The notes beneath the pieces are model-generated. The model searched no databases and had not been told where the DNA came from. It saw only the letters and a program-made list of their open reading frames with translations. DNA of 60,583 nt from a virus. How positions within the stretch are numbered: the first letter of the stretch is position 1; each line of letters opens with the position of its first letter. The stretch covers positions 1 through 60,583 of IMG/VR virus record IMGVR_UViG_3300028872_000001, one strand, 5' to 3'. The translations under genes and the position numbers were made by a program. Shown piece by piece: positions 30,001 to 37,765 of the stretch.

Positions 30001-30017
30001 TACTTCTGGGGAACAAA

Positions 30018-30173
30018 GTGAAGACGTGGTGGTACAGGATCTTGCTGTGGTGGGCATTGACTCGCTGGTCGAGGTCCGTGATCCAGGACGACGAGGACTC
30101 CAGGAAGCGAACCTGCAGGGTGAAAGCGCTCTGCGTTCTGATTCAACGACTCAACCAACGAAGGACCCCATGA
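30018..30173 (+). CDS. Small tryptophan/arginine-rich leader protein (51 aa)
   Basis: A GTG with GGGGA upstream opens a frame whose TGA overlaps the next ATG (ATGA), the coupling style of the whole operon. The product (MKTWWYRILLWWALTRWSRS, then a basic end) is an amphipathic, membrane-seeking peptide. It is the first frame behind the rightward promoter and could be a leader peptide or a small membrane-active protein. Confidence 0.5.
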   Translation: MKTWWYRILLWWALTRWSRSVIQDDEDSRKRTCRVKALCVLIQRLNQRRTP

Positions 30174-30682
30174 CGATCCAAGTCACTCTCAATTTCAGCA
30201 CGCCCGGCGAAGCCGCAGCGGCTCTCACCCTCCTGGCAGGAGGCGCGGCCCAGGCCACGAGCCCGACCCCAAAGTCTGCGGAGACGGCAGCCCCTGCCGG
30301 TACTTCGCAGCCTGCAACCCCGGAAGTCAAGACCCCGCCGCCCGCTGCGTCCGCCACGAAAGCAACCGCTGGCAAGGGCAAGACCCCCGCCGAAAAGCCC
30401 GCGCCGCCCCCGGCTGAACCTGCGGCCAGCACCAGCCTCGCCGGCAAGTCCTACCCCGAGACCGGCATCGGCGACCTCATCAACGGCTACCTGCGCAAGG
30501 ACGCGGTGAAGAACCGGCCCACCCTGGTGGCCGCCCTGGCCGCCCTCGGCGGCGCCAAGAGCGGGCTGGAGATCAAGCCCGAGTACTACGACGCCGCGCA
30601 CGCAGCGTTCAAGGCCCTGAACGACGGTGCCGACCCGGCGGCCGTGCTGGCCGGCCTCTCCGGCGAAGAGAGCATGGGTTGA
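30170..30682 (+). CDS. Hypothetical protein with Pro/Ala-rich linker (170 aa)
   Basis: ATG at 30170 with AAGGA. A short N-terminus (TIQVTLNFSTPGEAAAALTL), a long Pro/Ala/Lys/Thr linker (about residues 28-95), then a conserved-looking C-terminal domain (TGIGDLINGYLRKDAVKNRP, GLEIKPEYYDAAHAAFKALN). The pattern of terminal domain plus disordered linker suggests a tether. Early replication-operon gene of unknown role. Confidence 0.62.
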   Translation: MTIQVTLNFSTPGEAAAALTLLAGGAAQATSPTPKSAETAAPAGTSQPATPEVKTPPPAASATKATAGKGKTPAEKPAPPPAEPAASTSLAGKSYPETGIGDLINGYLRKDAVKNRPTLVAALAALGGAKSGLEIKPEYYDAAHAAFKALNDGADPAAVLAGLSGEESMG

Positions 30683-30812
30683 AGCTCGCGCCCTTGGCTA
30701 CGGCCTGGGGCCATGCCGGCCTCAACTGGTCGTGCGATGCGAGGACCGCACGCAGGTTGTGGCCGATTCACCGAATCATGCGGGCGTACCTCGCTGCCTG
30801 CGAAGGAAGAAC

Positions 30813-31055
30813 ATGGAACAGCAAATTCCGTTGGGGGTGACCCCGGTGCAGGTGGTGGACAGCCTGCCACCCATGCCGGCGGTCGCGAAGATCGCCAAGG
30901 TCAAGAAGCCCAACCCGACAGGCCTGTCGCGGGCTGAGATCCGTCTGCTGGCGGATGCGGTGGGCTACTACACCTCCGAAGCGGTCCACGCCGATGAAGC
31001 CGCCAAGATGAAAGCCGCGTTGCGCAAGCTCCGGGCTGCGGCGGGAGTGCGCTGA
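30813..31055 (+). CDS. Hypothetical protein (80 aa)
   Basis: ATG with GAAGGAAG. It has a Lys/Pro-rich middle (AKIAKVKKPNPTGLSRAEIR) and a helical end. Its stop shares bases with the next start (TGATG), coupling it to the nuclease gene. No family recognised. Confidence 0.6.
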   Translation: MEQQIPLGVTPVQVVDSLPPMPAVAKIAKVKKPNPTGLSRAEIRLLADAVGYYTSEAVHADEAAKMKAALRKLRAAAGVR

Positions 31056-32437
31056 TGAGCGAGCACGCCAGGCACAGCCCGTCAGGCGCGGCCCGGCGCT
31101 TCGTGTGCCCCGGGTCCCTCACCCTGGAGGACGCCTACCCGAACAACTCGTCCAAGGCCAGCGAGGACGGCACCTGCAAGCACCACTTCGCGGCGGTGGT
31201 GCTCGCCGCCCCGGGCGGTATCGTCGAGGCCAAGGACTACGTGGGCATGGGCTGCCCGGTCTACGAGAACAACAGGCAGACGCACACCATCCCCTTCACC
31301 GAAGGGATGACGCCTCCGGTCCAGGAGTACGTGGACTACGTGCGCGGCGTCGCTGGCAACGACCTGCTGATGGTCGAGCAGCGGGTGGAGTTCGGGCAGT
31401 GGATCGAGGTGCCCGGCCAGTTCGGCACGGCCGACGCGATCGTGGTCAAGCCGTGGGCCGACCCCCTCACCGGTGAGGTCGGCCACGAGCTGATCGTCAT
31501 AGATGCCAAGTTCGGCTACAAGTTCGTGCCGGTGGAGGAGAACCCGCAGCTCCTGTACTACGCGCTCGGGGCGTACAGCATGTTCGAGCTGTCGCACGAT
31601 ATCCGCTCCGTCCGGCTCGTGATCTACCAGCCTGAGCAGGGCGGCGAACGGGAGTGGACTTGCGACCTGGCCTACCTGCTCAAGTTCGCGCAGACGGCTC
31701 GGTCTCGCGAGGCGTCGGTGCGGGTCGCGATGGAGGCGTACCCGCTCTCGGTGGGGGACACGAAGCGCACCACGATCTGGATGGAGACCTTCCTCAACCC
31801 GGACCCGAACGACAGGGACTGCGCGTTCTGCCGGGCGATCCCGACCTGCCCGGCCTACAGGCTCAAGCTGGAGCGCGCGGTGGGGGACGAGTTCGAGGTC
31901 ATCGCCGCAAGGGGCGAGGTGAAGCTCCCCGGCGAAGCGAATCAGGACCTGGCGCTCTCCATGTCGGTCACCGACATGCTGGAGGACTGGATCATCGCGG
32001 TGCGGGCGGAGACGGAGCGCCGGCTCATCGCGGCCAACAACGACCTGGCGGTCTGCCAGGAGCTGGGCTACGGCCTGGAGCTGGGCCGTGAAGGACCGAG
32101 GAAGTGGCAGGACGCGGACGCGGCCGAGGCGGAACTCAAACGCATGCGGCTCAATACGGAGGAGATGTACGACCTGAAGCTGATCTCCCCCACCACTGCG
32201 GAGAAGCTGGCGACGCAGAAGTTGAACCGCAAGAAGGAACCGGTGGGTCCTGCACCGGTGATCGGGCCCGGCCAGTGGAAGAAGCTGCAGAAGCTGGTGG
32301 TCAGGAACAAGCCCAAGCCGTCAGTCAAGAGGCTGGAGGCGATCAAGGAGCTGTACGTGGTGCCGGGGTTGGAGAGTTCCGACTTCGGTGTTGTTGATGA
32401 ACCTGCTGCCGATGACGGTGGCGAACTGTTGGGCTGA
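31055..32437 (+). CDS. DUF2800 Cas4-like PD-(D/E)XK nuclease (460 aa)
   Basis: The N-terminal HARHSPSGAARRFVCPGSLT, the catalytic block GTADAIVVKPW, then ELIVIDAKFGYKFVPVEENP with QLLYYALGA, is the DUF2800/Cas4-RecB nuclease core (Asp, then DxK, then Gln). A C-terminal Cys cluster (DCAFCRAIPTCPAY) with the early Cys probably holds an iron-sulphur cluster. Such enzymes resect DNA for recombination next to phage DUF2815 single-strand binding proteins and polymerases, which is the arrangement here. Confidence 0.85.
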   Translation: MSEHARHSPSGAARRFVCPGSLTLEDAYPNNSSKASEDGTCKHHFAAVVLAAPGGIVEAKDYVGMGCPVYENNRQTHTIPFTEGMTPPVQEYVDYVRGVAGNDLLMVEQRVEFGQWIEVPGQFGTADAIVVKPWADPLTGEVGHELIVIDAKFGYKFVPVEENPQLLYYALGAYSMFELSHDIRSVRLVIYQPEQGGEREWTCDLAYLLKFAQTARSREASVRVAMEAYPLSVGDTKRTTIWMETFLNPDPNDRDCAFCRAIPTCPAYRLKLERAVGDEFEVIAARGEVKLPGEANQDLALSMSVTDMLEDWIIAVRAETERRLIAANNDLAVCQELGYGLELGREGPRKWQDADAAEAELKRMRLNTEEMYDLKLISPTTAEKLATQKLNRKKEPVGPAPVIGPGQWKKLQKLVVRNKPKPSVKRLEAIKELYVVPGLESSDFGVVDEPAADDGGELLG

Positions 32438-32455
32438 GCCCAGAAGAAGGACGAT

Positions 32456-32770
32456 ATGGACGAGAGCACACGAGTGCGTGGGACCACGTTGCACACAGGG
32501 CTGGCGGCGGACGTGGCGATCAGAAACCTGGCGGCAACCACGGAGATGCTGCTTAACGTGGTGGGCGATCACATTGCCTACCAACGTGCTGCATGCGGGC
32601 CGGTGAGCAGCCTCCCCGCTGTCGGCGGTTCCGTCGTGCTGAAAGATGCTGACGAGCAGCAACGCCTCCAGGAGGCGCAGCCCGAGCGGTGGCTCGCCAT
32701 GGCCCGCACTGATTTCCAAACCGGGCTGATGAAGCTCACACGTGCCGTGGCACAACCCACGGGTCTTTGA
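32456..32770 (+). CDS. Candidate Acb2/Tad1-hairpin-like small protein (104 aa)
   Basis: The chain is two long helices around a loop. The C-terminal helix, ERWLAMARTDFQTGLMKLTR followed by AVAQP, resembles the conserved helix of Acb2-type cyclic-nucleotide sponges, which often appear in phages between nuclease and ssDNA-binding genes. Known Acb2 proteins form hexamers that sequester cGAMP and related signals of CBASS/Thoeris defence. The family match is by pattern recall only and the N-terminal part (VAIRNLAATTEMLLNVVGDH) is less telling. A generic helical phage protein is the alternative. Confidence 0.5.
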   Translation: MDESTRVRGTTLHTGLAADVAIRNLAATTEMLLNVVGDHIAYQRAACGPVSSLPAVGGSVVLKDADEQQRLQEAQPERWLAMARTDFQTGLMKLTRAVAQPTGL

Positions 32771-32795
32771 ACTTATTTTTGTGAAGGAGATCCCC

Positions 32796-33458
32796 ATGGG
32801 GGTGAAGTTGATGTTGACGGATGTGCGAGGGTCGTTCCTGGTCCTCGGTGAGCCCAAGCCGTACAAGGAGGGCGACCCGGCGCGGTGGTCCGCCTCGGCG
32901 CTGATCCCGGCCGACAGCCCGCAGCGCAAGAAGGTGGACGCGGTGCTGGAGCAGTTGGCCAAGGAGAAGTGGGACAAGAAGTGGCAGACCACCCTGGAGG
33001 CCATCAAGCGCGACCCGAAGGGCTGCTGCTGGGCGGACGGCAACCTGAAGGACTTCGACGGCTACGCCGACCACTGGGTGCTCTCCGCGCACCGGTACCA
33101 GAAGGACGGCCGCCCGCTGGTGTTCGACCAGTTGAAGCACCCGCTGTACCAGCAGAACGGCATCGCGGTCCCGGGCAAGGAAGGTGTGCTGTACTCGGGC
33201 TGTTTCATCAACATGCACGTCGAGATCTGGGCGCAGCAGAACACCAACGGCAAGGGCATCCGGGCTACGCTGCTGGGTGTGCAACTGGTGCGCAAGGGCG
33301 ACTCGTTCGGCGGTGGCAGCATGCCCGACGAGAACGACTTCACCGAGATGGAAGTCGGGGCCGACGCGGACGCGTTCGGTGGTGGTGGTGGTGGTGGTGG
33401 TGGTGGTGGTGGTGGTGGTGGTGGTGGTGGTGGTGGTGGTGAGGGCGACCTGGGCTGA
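32796..33458 (+). CDS. DUF2815-type single-stranded DNA-binding protein with poly-glycine tail (220 aa)
   Basis: The N-terminus VKLMLTDVRGSFLVLGEPKP, WSASALIPADSPQRKKVDAV, and the strand GIRATLLGVQLVRKGDSFGG match DUF2815, the ssDNA-binding protein partner of Cas4-like DUF2800 and DNA polymerase A in many phages. The tail ends with a run of 21 Gly from (GGT)21 and a short acidic tip (EGDLG). Typical family members have a shorter Gly-rich linker before the acidic tip. ATG at 32796 with AAGGAG. Confidence 0.85.
   Translation: MGVKLMLTDVRGSFLVLGEPKPYKEGDPARWSASALIPADSPQRKKVDAVLEQLAKEKWDKKWQTTLEAIKRDPKGCCWADGNLKDFDGYADHWVLSAHRYQKDGRPLVFDQLKHPLYQQNGIAVPGKEGVLYSGCFINMHVEIWAQQNTNGKGIRATLLGVQLVRKGDSFGGGSMPDENDFTEMEVGADADAFGGGGGGGGGGGGGGGGGGGGGEGDLG
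33378..33440. repeat. (GGT)21 trinucleotide microsatellite in the SSB gene
   Basis: An uninterrupted run of 21 GGT codons encodes the glycine linker. Codon choice is completely uniform, which points to recent slippage expansion and not to selected composition. Confidence 0.9.
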
Positions 33459-33546
33459 TGTGACTTTGTGATCTGAAGATGTTTTGGTCTGCCACTCCAC
33501 GAGGGGTGGCAGCACAAAGCAAAACCCACCAACCCGGAGAAAGCTG

Positions 33547-33747
33547 ATGGGATTCCTGAACCGTTTCAACCCGTTCCAGATCGCAGGCACCGACCGCAGG
33601 CGCAAGAAGTTGCTGGAGGAGGCCCGCGGCCAACTCATCGACGCCGTGAGCAACAAGGAATACTTCGACGCCGTGGTGCCGATGCTGCGCAAGCGCATCC
33701 ACCGTCTGGAGACCGAGATCAGCAAGCTGGCGAAGGGGCGGTCGTGA
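33547..33747 (+). CDS. Small basic helical protein (66 aa)
   Basis: ATG with CGGAGA. Starts with GFLNRFNPFQIAGTDRRRKK, then one long helix (LEEARGQLIDAVSNKEYFDA, RKRIHRLETEISKLA). A DNA-replication accessory role is possible from position. No family recognised. GTGA overlap with the next small gene. Confidence 0.6.
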   Translation: MGFLNRFNPFQIAGTDRRRKKLLEEARGQLIDAVSNKEYFDAVVPMLRKRIHRLETEISKLAKGRS

Positions 33748-33848
33748 AGTGGTCCAACACCTGCCCCCTGTGCGGCGGCAAGCGCACCCTGAGCCACTGC
33801 CCGCGGTGGGTGGCACCTCCGCCACCCCCTCCGAAGGAGAAGTCGTGA
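33744..33848 (+). CDS. Mini zinc-finger-like protein (34 aa)
   Basis: GTG overlapping the upstream TGA; its TGA shares a base with the next ATG (TGATG). The product holds CPLCGGKRTLSHCPRW, a plausible one-finger zinc site, then a Pro-rich end. It fills an otherwise empty 100-nt gap exactly, which favours a real gene. Confidence 0.5.
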   Translation: MKWSNTCPLCGGKRTLSHCPRWVAPPPPPPKEKS

Positions 33849-34075
33849 TGGAACGTTCGCTACCGCACGACTACCGTCGCAAAGCGGCGGAAGCCCACGA
33901 TCGTCGCATCGAACTGGAAGACCGCGCGCTTGAGATCTTCAAGCTGGTGGTCGCTGAGTGGAAGTCCGACCCGATGTCGGTGCAGTGCTTCGACTTGCGC
34001 ATCGTGCGTGAAGCCATCGCGGCCCACGACGAGTTGGTTCAGATCGACACCAAGTTCCCCAACAGGCTTTTCTGA
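33848..34075 (+). CDS. Hypothetical protein (75 aa)
   Basis: I chose the ATG at 33848 (GAAGGAGAAG just upstream), not the longer frame from 33749, because of the coupling with the mini gene. Helical and charged (YRRKAAEAHDRRIELEDRAL, LRIVREAIAAHDELVQIDTK). Directly precedes the polymerase. No family recognised. Confidence 0.58.
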   Translation: MERSLPHDYRRKAAEAHDRRIELEDRALEIFKLVVAEWKSDPMSVQCFDLRIVREAIAAHDELVQIDTKFPNRLF

Positions 34076-34078
34076 CCC

Positions 34079-36436
34079 GTGAAGAATTTCTTTTTTGATC
34101 TCGAAACCTTCAGCCCCGTCCCGATCAAGGACGGCGTGCACCGCTACGCTGAGCAGGTGGAGGTGATGCTCTGGTCGTACGCCACAGGCGACGGGCTTGT
34201 CAAGGTGTGGGACCTGACAGACGGCACCGTGCACTGGCCGGAGGTCGAGGAGTTGTCTGGCACGGTCGAGTGGCACCAGTCGCCAACACAACCTAAGGGT
34301 GGCCCTGGTTGGCAGTTCCCGCCGGTGGACCTGGAGCAGGCCCTGGCCGACCCTGAGTGCCTCGTGTGGGGGCACAATTCCGGCATGTTCGACTTCGTGG
34401 TGCTGGACAAGGCCCTGCCCGGCCTGGCCAAGTGGATCACCAAGTCGAGACGCCGGGACACCATGGTGCAGGCGTTCTGCCACGGGCTGCCCGGTTCGCT
34501 GGAGAAGCTCGGGCACGCCCTCAACATCGACGAGGCCAAGCGCAAGGACACTGAAGGGAAGAAGTACATCCACCTCTTCTGCAAGCCGCAAGGCGAAGCC
34601 TTCATCAAGAAGTACGGCACGAACCGGGCCACCAAGCACACGCACCCCGCGGAGTGGGCGGCGTTCATCCGCTACGCCGGCCGCGACATCACGGTGATGC
34701 GTGAGGCGCACCGGAAGATGCCGAAGTGGAACTACACCGGCCGCCAGGTCGAGCTGTGGCACATCGACCTGACGATCAACCAGCGCGGGTTCTGCGTGGA
34801 CCAAGACCTGGCCGTCGCGGCGGTGGAGGCCGTGGCCAAGGCCAAGGCCACGTTGAACGAGCGCACGGTCGTCATCACGGACGGGGAGGTGGGTGCGGCC
34901 ACCCAGCGCGACGCGCTGCTGGAGTGGATCCTGGCGTCGCACGGCGTGGACCTGCCTGACATGCAGGCCGACACGCTGGAGCGCCGGCTGAAGGACCCGG
35001 ACCTGCCTGACGGCGTGAGGGAGCTGATCGCGATCCGGCTGCAGTCGTCCATGAACAGCGTCAGCAAGTACAAGACGCTGCTCAAGGCCGTGAACCAGGA
35101 CGGGCGGCTGCGTGGCGGGGCCCAGTTCCGCGGCGCGTTCCGCACCGGCCGCTGGGCCCACCGACTGTTCCAGCACGGCAACATGCCGCGGATGGACACG
35201 GCGACGATTGCCGCCTGGTGGGGCCTGCCCAAGGAGAAGGTCAAGGACGCCCACATCCTCCAGTACGTGAACTCGGGCATCGAGGCACTGAAGGGTGGCT
35301 CTGCCGACCTGACCCACGGCGATGTGATCCGGCTGGCAAGCTGCTGCATCCGCGGCTGCATCGTCGCGGCTCCGGGCAAGAAGCTCGTGATTGCGGACTT
35401 GGCCAACATTGAAGGCCGTGTGCTGGCGTGGCTGGCCGGCGAGGAGTGGAAGCTGCAGGCGTTCCGGGACTACGACGCGGGCACTGGCCCGGATCTGTAC
35501 AAGCTCTCGTACGCTCGCGCGTTCAACGTGTCGCACGAAACCGTCACGCACGACCAGCGCCAGATCGGCAAGGTGCTGGAGTTGATGCTCGGCTACCAGG
35601 GCGGAGTCGGGGCGTTCCTGACCGGGGCCGCGACCTACGGCATCGACCTGACGGCCATGGCTGAGGCCGCGTGGCCTGTGCTGCCGGGGGACGTGGTCGA
35701 CGAGGCGGAGAGCTTCCGGGAGTGGGTGGAGCACACCGCGTTGACGGCGTTGTTGCGGAGGGTCGGGTTGCTCCCGAAGACCGGGAAGATCACTGACACG
35801 CAGTACGAGATGGCACTCGACATCGCGATGGCTACGAGACCCGATGACGTGGCAGCAGCCAAGTCGAAAGTCCAGTTCGGACTGAGCGACAAGGTGTTCG
35901 TGGTTTGCGACTCGCTGAAGCGCCTCTGGCGCCGGGCCCACCCGAACATCGAAGCGCTGTGGGGTGAGGCCGAAGCTGCAGCCAAAAATGCTGTGCTGAA
36001 CCCTGGCACCGTATTCCGGGCTCGCCGGCTTGCGTTCCGTCGCGACGGGGCCTGGCTGCGCATGGCGCTGCCCAACGGCCGGGTGCTGTGCTACCCCCAG
36101 CCGCAGGTGGACCCCAAGACCGGGACCCTGAGCTACATGGGGCTCAACCAGTACAGCCGGAAGTGGGAGCGCCTGAGCACGTATGGCGGCAAGACCATCG
36201 AGAATGGCACCCAGGCCGTAGCCGCAGACCAGCTTTCGGACTGCATGCCGGCAATCGAAGCCGCCGGCTACCCGATCGTCTTCCACGTGCACGATGAGAT
36301 CGCAGCCGAGGTCCCCGACACGGGGGACTTCACGCACGAGAAGCTGGCGGAGATGATGTGCGCTGAACTGCCCTGGAACGCCGGCTTGCCGCTGGCGGCT
36401 GCCGGGTTCGAGACCTACCGCAATAGGAAGGGGTGA
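34079..36436 (+). CDS. DNA polymerase, family A, with 3'-5' exonuclease (785 aa)
   Basis: Replicative polymerase. Exonuclease motifs: FFDLETFS (residues 5-12), LVWGHNSGMFDFVVL (about 95-109) and RYAGRDI (about 198-204), all intact for proofreading. Polymerase motif A: VIADLANIEGRVLAWLAGE (about 437-455). Motif B: QRQIGKVLELMLGYQGG (about 493-509). Motif C: VFHVHDEIAAEV (about 734-745). The start is GTG at 34079, 3 nt after the upstream stop, with no strong ribosome site, so coupling is likely. Length is usual for phage family A enzymes without a 5' nuclease domain. Confidence 0.94.
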   Translation: MKNFFFDLETFSPVPIKDGVHRYAEQVEVMLWSYATGDGLVKVWDLTDGTVHWPEVEELSGTVEWHQSPTQPKGGPGWQFPPVDLEQALADPECLVWGHNSGMFDFVVLDKALPGLAKWITKSRRRDTMVQAFCHGLPGSLEKLGHALNIDEAKRKDTEGKKYIHLFCKPQGEAFIKKYGTNRATKHTHPAEWAAFIRYAGRDITVMREAHRKMPKWNYTGRQVELWHIDLTINQRGFCVDQDLAVAAVEAVAKAKATLNERTVVITDGEVGAATQRDALLEWILASHGVDLPDMQADTLERRLKDPDLPDGVRELIAIRLQSSMNSVSKYKTLLKAVNQDGRLRGGAQFRGAFRTGRWAHRLFQHGNMPRMDTATIAAWWGLPKEKVKDAHILQYVNSGIEALKGGSADLTHGDVIRLASCCIRGCIVAAPGKKLVIADLANIEGRVLAWLAGEEWKLQAFRDYDAGTGPDLYKLSYARAFNVSHETVTHDQRQIGKVLELMLGYQGGVGAFLTGAATYGIDLTAMAEAAWPVLPGDVVDEAESFREWVEHTALTALLRRVGLLPKTGKITDTQYEMALDIAMATRPDDVAAAKSKVQFGLSDKVFVVCDSLKRLWRRAHPNIEALWGEAEAAAKNAVLNPGTVFRARRLAFRRDGAWLRMALPNGRVLCYPQPQVDPKTGTLSYMGLNQYSRKWERLSTYGGKTIENGTQAVAADQLSDCMPAIEAAGYPIVFHVHDEIAAEVPDTGDFTHEKLAEMMCAELPWNAGLPLAAAGFETYRNRKG

Positions 36437-36439
36437 GGC

Positions 36440-36652
36440 ATGGGTGAGATCGCAGACGACCACTTCGATCGGTTGTGGGACGGTGATGAGGACGAGAACC
36501 TGGACGACGAGTACCGACCCCTGACCCGTTGCAACCGTTGCGGGAGCCGCGACGTGCGCTGGCGCCAGCAGACCGGCAAGTGGGTCCTCTTCAACCTCGG
36601 TCCGGGCGAGCACGTGTGCCAGATCGACGACCCGTTCAAGGTGCTGCCATGA
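36440..36652 (+). CDS. Small Cys-containing acidic protein (70 aa)
   Basis: ATG 3 nt after the polymerase. An acidic N-terminus (ADDHFDRLWDGDEDENLDDE), then CNRCGSRDVRWRQQTGKWVL and a later Cys (HVCQI) form a possible zinc ribbon. ATGA overlap with the next gene. Function unknown. Confidence 0.62.
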   Translation: MGEIADDHFDRLWDGDEDENLDDEYRPLTRCNRCGSRDVRWRQQTGKWVLFNLGPGEHVCQIDDPFKVLP

Positions 36653-36885
36653 CCAGAAGCACACGCGTGAACGCGAAGTCACCGGGTACGTGGATCGGCA
36701 AGTTTGGGGACGTGGTAGGGCTGTTGTGGAGGACCCCCAGGACCGTGCGCGAAGTCGTGAAGGTGACAGGTGCCGGCGTAGACACCACGGCTCGGTACTT
36801 CGCCGTGCTCGAAGCCGAGGGCCTTATCGTCAGAGACGGGTCGCGTGACAGGTCAGCGGTTTACAGGTGGGTTGACAGGAGTTGA
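36649..36885 (+). CDS. Small winged-helix-like DNA-binding protein (78 aa)
   Basis: ATG overlapping the upstream stop. The segment TPRTVREVVKVTGAGVDTTA, then RYFAVLEAEGLIVRDGSRDR with AVYRW, has the helix-turn-helix and wing layout of MarR/ArsR-type folds. Possibly a transcriptional regulator of the operon. Confidence 0.6.
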   Translation: MTRSTRVNAKSPGTWIGKFGDVVGLLWRTPRTVREVVKVTGAGVDTTARYFAVLEAEGLIVRDGSRDRSAVYRWVDRS

Positions 36886-36886
36886 C

Positions 36887-37177
36887 ATGACGAACGTGAA
36901 AACCGGCGATCTGGCGATCATCATCAAGGACGAGCGGCCTGAGAACATCGGTGCGATCGTCGAGGTGGGCAAGCGCGACTACGACTGGCGGCTACCAGGT
37001 CCCGGGCCGTACTGGCACTGCACGGCCACGGGTCGGCCTCTCGTGACGCTGTGCTTGGTCGATCTCCAGTACCGCATGTGCACCGAGGTGCTGTGCCCTG
37101 ACGACTACCTGCGCCCGATCAGCGGCATCCCCGACGCAGACGTTACGGCACGACCCAAGGAGCGCAAGAATGCGTGA
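36887..37177 (+). CDS. Hypothetical protein (96 aa)
   Basis: ATG at 36887. Begins like a small beta barrel (NVKTGDLAIIIKDERPENIG, AIVEVGKRDYDW), with a Trp/Cys/His segment (YWHCTATGRP) and the end LCPDDYLRPISGIPDAD, a pattern shared by a widespread phage and prophage small-protein family of unknown function. Overlaps the nuclease gene start by 8 nt. Confidence 0.62.
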   Translation: MTNVKTGDLAIIIKDERPENIGAIVEVGKRDYDWRLPGPGPYWHCTATGRPLVTLCLVDLQYRMCTEVLCPDDYLRPISGIPDADVTARPKERKNA

Positions 37178-37457
37178 GAGCAGGATCGAGGCGTACTTCG
37201 TGGAGCAGGCCAACGCCCAGGGCTGCCTGGTCCGAAAGGCGGCCTGGGTCGGGCGCAAGGGCTGCCCGGACCGGGTGGTGATGTTCCCTGACGGGCGGAT
37301 CGTGTGGGTTGAACTCAAGGCATCTGGGCTGGCGGCTGGGTTCCCGTCCAACGCCCACGAGCGCCAGCAGGACCGTGAGCACGAGCGCATGCGCCGTCGC
37401 GGCCAGCAGGTTGAGATCGTGGACTCGTTCGAGCGGGTGGACGAGGTGCTGGCATGA
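37170..37457 (+). CDS. VRR-NUC domain nuclease (95 aa)
   Basis: Stand-alone VRR-NUC domain (PD-(D/E)XK fold): N-terminal RIEAYFVEQANAQGCLVRKA, the active-site strands CPDRVVMFPDGRIVWVELKA, then HERQQDREHERMRRRGQQVE. The Asp of PDR and the Glu/Lys of VELKA are the catalytic residues. Such proteins act as Holliday-junction-type or structure-specific nucleases in phages. ATGA coupling with the next gene. Confidence 0.88.
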   Translation: MRESRIEAYFVEQANAQGCLVRKAAWVGRKGCPDRVVMFPDGRIVWVELKASGLAAGFPSNAHERQQDREHERMRRRGQQVEIVDSFERVDEVLA

Positions 37458-37765
37458 AGGTCAATGCCATGATGATGGCCATGCTCGTCAAGGCCATGAT
37501 CGACGGCACGATGACGTGCCGCGAGCTGGCCGCGGAGACCGGCCTGCACTACCTCACGGTGCTGCAGTACGGCAAGGCCATGCACAAGGCCGGCGCGGCC
37601 CACATCTCGGGTTGGGAGTTGGACTCCCTCGGCCGGTGCAGCATTCGCATCTACCGGCTCGGGCCCGGCAAGGATGCAAAGAAGCCGACGAGGACCCGGG
37701 CGCAGGTGTGCGCAGATCGACGGGCCAGGAAACGCGACGCAGAACTTCTAGGATTGAAGACATGA
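37454..37765 (+). CDS. Putative HTH DNA-binding protein (103 aa)
   Basis: ATG overlapping the upstream stop. The core LVKAMIDGTMTCRELAAETG, then LHYLTVLQYGKAMHKAG, looks like a helix-turn-helix. A small domain (DSLGRCSIRIYRLG) and a basic tail (KKPTRTRAQVCADRRARK) follow. Probably a DNA-binding regulator; target unknown. Confidence 0.6.
   Translation: MKVNAMMMAMLVKAMIDGTMTCRELAAETGLHYLTVLQYGKAMHKAGAAHISGWELDSLGRCSIRIYRLGPGKDAKKPTRTRAQVCADRRARKRDAELLGLKT

Noticed and set aside
30679-30837. TTG-start frame of about 53 codons overlapping the end of the 30170 gene
   Set aside because: It could be coupled by TTGA, but it overlaps the well-supported 30813 gene, uses a rare start and has no recognisable feature.
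33860-36682. 940-codon minus-strand open frame
   Set aside because: Antisense shadow of the DNA polymerase gene in GC-rich DNA. Its His/Val/Arg/Gln-rich content is typical of shadow frames.
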